Shown here: piece by piece, positions 59,801-64,000 of the stretch
Layout: the number at the start of each line of letters is the position of its first letter
How positions within the stretch are numbered: position 1 is the stretch's first letter
NCBI GenBank assembly: GCA_963070105.1
Contig: OY718803.1
Location: forward strand, 8,723,823-8,787,822
Source of the DNA: Litomosoides sigmodontis
Lineage: Eukaryota > Nematoda > Chromadorea > Rhabditida > Onchocercidae
DNA length: 64,000 nucleotides
Reading direction: 5' to 3'
Made by a program: the position numbers and the translations under genes
Notes under the pieces: generated by a model
Databases searched by the model: none
What the model was told of the DNA's origin: nothing
Seen by the model: the letters and a program-made list of their open reading frames with translations, nothing else

Positions 59801-62085
59801 ATGCTAATTAGATATGTAAAATGTTCTGCCTAGTTATTTCATGTGAGGAATCATGCGATGCGAAGAAAGATGTGAGTGAAAAATGGAATGATAAGAATAG
59901 CTGAGAATGTTGTGCAGTAGAAATGATCTAAAATGTGTAGGTAGAATGGTAGTACAGGTATGAATATAATCATTGAACTCGGCTAGGAAAGGCTGATTCT
60001 GGCCAGGATGTCTCATGTAACATTTTGCAGAGAAAAAGGAAGAATGTTGATGACCTGTCGAGCATTCCTGAGCATCAAGGTTATTTTGGTACAATCTCTC
60101 TTAACTGATGACTTGTATGTTGTCAACTTTTTCGTCATATATTTTAAAAAAGTAAAAAGGTATGACTGATCAGTACTGACTGTAGTAGCACTTATTGATT
60201 GGTTCCATTGATAAATGAAAATGTTGCTTGATAATTACAAAGTAAGCATTACTTAGAAGAGAGTAGAAGCCATTAACATTCTTTATATATCGTAAAATAA
60301 TATTTTTTTGTAAAATATTTTGCGCTGAATTTCTTCCTTTTTACAAATGCAATTAATGTAATTAGATTCTCGCAATCACAAGGTGAACGAATCTAATGCT
60401 ACTGAAAGTCGCCTATCAAGTGCTGGAGATGAATTTTCCGACTCTAATGAAGATGAATTTTCCGATTCCAGTGATGAAGATGAATTTTCGGATTCAAATA
60501 AAGACGAAGAAATTTCGGATGTATTTTTATCGGAGATAATGCTACTCGTTGATACACTTATCACTTTAATCCTTTATTTGTCGGCACACTAACTGTAGTA
60601 AAAATGAATCAGTCTTTCTGTTGTTCATTCTTTACGAGTATAATTCACATCATTTGAGCACTGTTTAACATTTAAATGAGTTTTTAACTGTTGCAGAAGC
60701 GAGAATCGTTATTGCTGTGTCGTAGCAGATCATTTTATTTCTCAAGTGAGTGTTTCTGGCTATTTTATTTTGCAGCATTGAATATTAGCTTAATTTTTTG
60801 GGAAGTTTAAAAAATTGCTATTTTAGATCATAAGCATATGTTAGAAGCTGAAATGGATGTAGGAAATGAAATTGGAAGAAAGGCGAATCTGAAACCTTCT
60901 CGTAACCTAACAAATTTCGATGAGTTTTCTGACTTTAGTGATGAATTGGAGGATGAAACACTTTTAGAGGTTAATTTAATGAATGATTGGAAGCATTTGC
61001 AATATTTTTAATTTGTACTTTCTTCATACAAGAATTTTCCAATATCTGTGATGTTTTGCTAGATTGGCGATGCACCGAAACGAAGCAGGACAAACCAATT
61101 TCGTGAGTTTCGTTAATTAGATTTATTCCTACCTACGTTTCATCATCTTCATAGGGAAGTTTAATTATTATGCTTAATCTATAACATTTTTATTAAAATT
61201 ACAAAAAGTATGAGCCTATGACGATTGTGAAAGTCATTAATAGTTGAGTGTAAATTCATAATAATTTAATATCTGCGGTGATCGACTGCTTTGTTTTTAT
61301 AGTTAATGCCAAATTTTCATCATCCAACGATACTGTCTTTTCATCAACCAATGATATTAATTCGCCACAGTACAGAGAACAATTAGCAATAGTATTCAGG
61401 AATGTTTGTTTAAGTGGTTACCGCTTGTTCTCTTACCATTTCTAGTAAAAGTTGACGTTTTTCTTTTCTTCTAGACTTAATTCTTGAAATTTCATTGCCT
61501 AGATAACTGTCTACTTAGCATCTAATTAGTAAATTAAATTATATTTTATCGTGCTATGATCTTAACAGTCGCATTGATGTTAATACTAATTAGTTTCTTA
61601 TATTACTTGATTTTTAAAATAAGTGAGATATCTCTTGCAGTAATTTGTTGATTTTAACAAACAAATTATTTGGCTGTTTGAAATAATTTGTCTTTTAGAA
61701 TTAATTGCCAACTGATATTGGTAAGTTAGTAATTTGAAGTTCAGAAAAATTTGTTGAACTGCTGCATGCACTGATTTTTCAGAGCCCAAACTTCAATTTC
61801 GCAAGAGATTATTTTCCGAATGCAATACTTCCACATTGGTGAGTTGGATTTAAAAATAAAATTTGGCGAATCGATAGGGGACTGGTACTTCATTTCTATA
61901 CAGCGATTTTCGTTGAACTTAACATTGGCTCATTCATTTGCGGTGCAAAAATTTAATTATATCCTACTTCTGATCTTCGATTTATAGCAATCAGTTTTCT
62001 ACAAACTTTACAAGTTTAATTTCTATTTCAGGCCATCAGTTCAATTCGGAATCGATTTCGAAGAGCCAAATCCTTATTAAAATAA
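56892..62085 (+). CDS. Nuclear-type protein with possible TFIIS-central-like region and acidic DEFSD repeats
   Basis: About 324 residues from 11 exons: 56892-56921, 57412-57587, 57938-58048, 58298-58364, 60383-60520, 60697-60745, 60827-60969, 61063-61102, 61303-61413, 61783-61838, 62032-62085, a phase-consistent set. Residues about 11-135 read RVELRQQAYRMVGV, then DFALAIETRLNEYFKSKQRK, then ILEHFLKTAGLPPDVVKKFS. This resembles the helical layout of a TFIIS central domain (R...C/A, ALAIE, K.R.RS, then a G-L-P-P-type turn). I hold the match as tentative. Exon 60383-60520 encodes three DEFSD units with Ser-Asp/Glu sites typical of casein kinase 2 targets, and exon 60827-60969 has a related FDEFSDFSDELEDE stretch. 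The end is basic (RNRFRRAKSLLK). The junction 61413/61783 is unsure because another frame is also open there. No definite function is claimed. Confidence 0.6.
58492..59242. mobile_element. Candidate inverted-repeat element in an intron
   Basis: The 13-mer TTGCGGAGGACTT at about 58492 recurs as its reverse complement AAGTCCTCCGCAA at about 59230, bounding roughly 750 bases of A-rich sequence that looks unlike its flanks. No open reading frame is evident, so if it is an element it is non-autonomous (MITE-like). No clear target-site duplication could be defined. Confidence 0.4.
60435..60520 (+). repeat. In-frame coding repeat (GATGAATTTTCNGA)
   Basis: Three near-identical units encoding DEFSD(S) in the acidic exon of the preceding gene, followed by a diverged DEEISD unit. 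Confidence 0.8.
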
Positions 62086-63689
62086 TGTTTCAAACATTCT
62101 TTTGAACTGTACAAGTTAAAAAATTCTTTCAAGAATTAGCAAATATTTAGGAATGAAAAAATTTGACTTGCCTGTGGAAACTTTCTATTGCATCTGCTTG
62201 GATTATCATCAAATATAATTTGCTCATTCCCTGGTGTTGATTAGCTACATGACGTCTTCATTGATTAATTCACTAGCCCTTGAATTAAAATTATTTTGAA
62301 ATCTTTCCTCTGTTCATCTGTTAAGTGTTGGCTAAACTTTTTGAATTTTAATAAATCACTGTGCAAACTTTGTCCTTCTTTTTTTGATATTAATCTTTTC
62401 TCTTCATTTATTCCCAAGTTTTGACAAGACCAAATTACCATAAGATCTTATTTTTGTTAAATTTACCGAATTTATAAGATCGGCTACAGTATCCCTTCTG
62501 CACTAGTAGTTCCTAAAATTTCGTTCAAATCTCCAACCATCAACTTTCTCTGTATCCCTTGAAGCAAAAAAAGTAGCGCGTAGTGCAATGGGGGGGAGGG
62601 GGGGGGTTTGCTCTATCACTAAAAGTTATCTTTATTTTATTTAAATTCAAACTGATAAGTTTGCACCATTTATTCGTTTTGTTGAAATATTTGTGATAAT
62701 GTTATTGTTGTGAATGCATTAATAAAAATATTGCTGAAATTGCTCGGAAAGTTTAAAATTTATTAAAATAGACATCCGGTTATTTTGACGGCAACATTGA
62801 TTCATGAAAATTTTCAGATTTTTTTGTGGGAGAGAAAAGTTAATATAACTTCAAGTAGATGATAAAATTGCGCAGATATTTATTTTATTTTCAAAAATTT
62901 TTTAAATTTTGTCTTTTGTTTTTATTTGCACAATAAATTTTAATACACAAAATTAATGCTTATTATTTCCCTTGGTTAATGGTTAATTTGATATTTAAAT
63001 TGGTATTACACATAGTTTAATTAGTCAGGGAAAACTTTGGAATAATTTCTGCATTTAAATCGATCGAAAGTGAGCGTTTTAGAAATTCCACTCTGTGAAA
63101 GTTTGTAAAAAGAGTTTGGATGTTTGAAACTTTTTGGAAACAAACTGTGTTTTTGATTTTAAACAAATAAGAAAATAATTTAACCTTTGATCTTCTACAA
63201 ATTAATGTCTGAATCTAACTTTAGACTCTCAAACATAGATTTTATTTCAACTTTGCAATAATTTCATCTTTTAAGGCAGTAGGAGAAATAAGCAAAAAAA
63301 CATCGAAAATAACTTGTAAAAGATGGGAGGGAAAAAGAGAGAAAGTGCATGAAACTATCTACCTCTACCACTCATTTTTCACCATGGAAGATTTCGCTAC
63401 AAATTCATTGAAAGGTACAGCAAGCGATCATATAAGGTCATCAAATGCACTCCAAGATCTCTCTACCAGATATCGACTGGACAAAGGAATTAGTTAAGTT
63501 GAGTGATTGACCGGCCGATAATGAATTGTTTGCAAGGGATTGATTTGATTCTTATTTCATAATAAATTACCGAAAGCATTAAAAGCATTAAAAAAAACGA
63601 AAATGAGAATAGGCATAGCAAAATTTTCCTAACTTGATAATTTAAGGAAAAAGTGATGGTGAATTTAGCTCCAATCAGTGGATGAATGA
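62086..63689. other. Intergenic AT-rich region with a G homopolymer
   Basis: No gene supported. It includes a G-rich run at 62590-62606 (eight G, A, then nine G) in otherwise AT-rich DNA. Confidence 0.55.
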
Positions 63690-63771
63690 ATGACCACTGG
63701 TACTCTCGTCCAATTTCCTATTACTTCCGAAGAAACTTCTATAGAAATTCATAATTTGCCACCTCAGAAGC
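63690..63771 (+). CDS. Possible first coding exon of a gene leaving the window
   Basis: ATG opens 27 codons (MTTGTLVQFPITSEETSIEI, then HNLPPQK) and meets a consensus donor C|GTAAGT at 63772 in phase 1. The frame stays open into the intron to 63930, but that part is hydrophobic and AT-biased. No family can be named from so little sequence. Confidence 0.35.
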
Positions 63772-64000
63772 GTAAGTGTTCCTCGATGGTACGGACGAGT
63801 AAAGACGATCAATTAATTAATTATACGCATTCACTCATTCTTTCGCTAATTAATCTTTTTCGCCACTTTTTATTCATTTATTTATTTTTCCACTTGCTTA
63901 CTGTGGAAGTAGCATCTTCTGCTAATACCTAACTACTCCAACGAAACTTTTATATAAACAAAGCCTTTTCTCCTTCTTCTTCAGCGACCCCTTCCTTCCT

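Noticed and set aside
60376..60564. Minus-strand frame with repeated SSSLESEN units
   Set aside because: It is the antisense of the DEFSD repeat exon, which has good splice sites on the plus strand.

Overview
The window looks like nuclear DNA of a nematode. Supporting signs are high AT content, many short exons joined by GT-AG introns whose acceptors resemble TTTTCAG, acceptor-like sites 15 to 33 bases upstream of most start codons (as expected for spliced-leader trans-splicing), a eukaryotic tRNA gene, and gene content with clear animal or nematode relatives. The large introns and very AT-rich spacers would suit a parasitic clade III (filarial-like) worm, but that placement is inference. Exons were built by hand from reading frame, splice sites and family knowledge, so most internal junctions are phase-consistent but untested.

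Layout: (1) 1-2593 (+), the 3' part of an ethanolaminephosphotransferase 1 (EPT1/SELENOI family). (2) 2594-11460, a long spacer or first-intron region with several microsatellites and a perfect hairpin. (3) 11461-15237 (+), an EVA-1 type receptor with two SUEL galactose-lectin domains and one membrane segment. (4) 16503-25912 (+), a complete PDS5 cohesin regulator of about 31 exons. (5) 25913-28766, a spacer with weak coding-like fragments. (6) 28767-30017 (-), a four-exon histidine phosphatase of the UBASH3/ecdysteroid-phosphate-phosphatase type. (7) 31104-39094 (+), a secreted modular protein of cysteine-rich units followed by two C-type lectin-like domains. (8) 40911-45671 (+), the RNA lariat debranching enzyme DBR1. 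(9) 46940-47484 (-), a predicted small secreted protein. (10) 48804-51965 (+), an unrecognised protein of about 455 residues with an internally repeated module. (11) 52800-52871 (+), tRNA-Ala(TGC). (12) 53643-56315 (+), NSE1 of the SMC5/6 complex. (13) 56892-62085 (+), a protein with a possible TFIIS-central-like region and acidic DEFSD repeats, about 0.55 kb behind NSE1. (14) 63690 onward, a possible first exon of a gene leaving the window.

Three genes (PDS5, NSE1 and possibly the gene behind NSE1) act in chromosome structure or chromatin, DBR1 acts in intron turnover, and EVA-1 and the lectin protein act at the cell surface or outside the cell. I see no common pathway. The least explained items are the modular lectin protein, the repeated-module protein at 48804-51965, the small secreted gene on the minus strand, and a candidate inverted-repeat element at 58492-59242.
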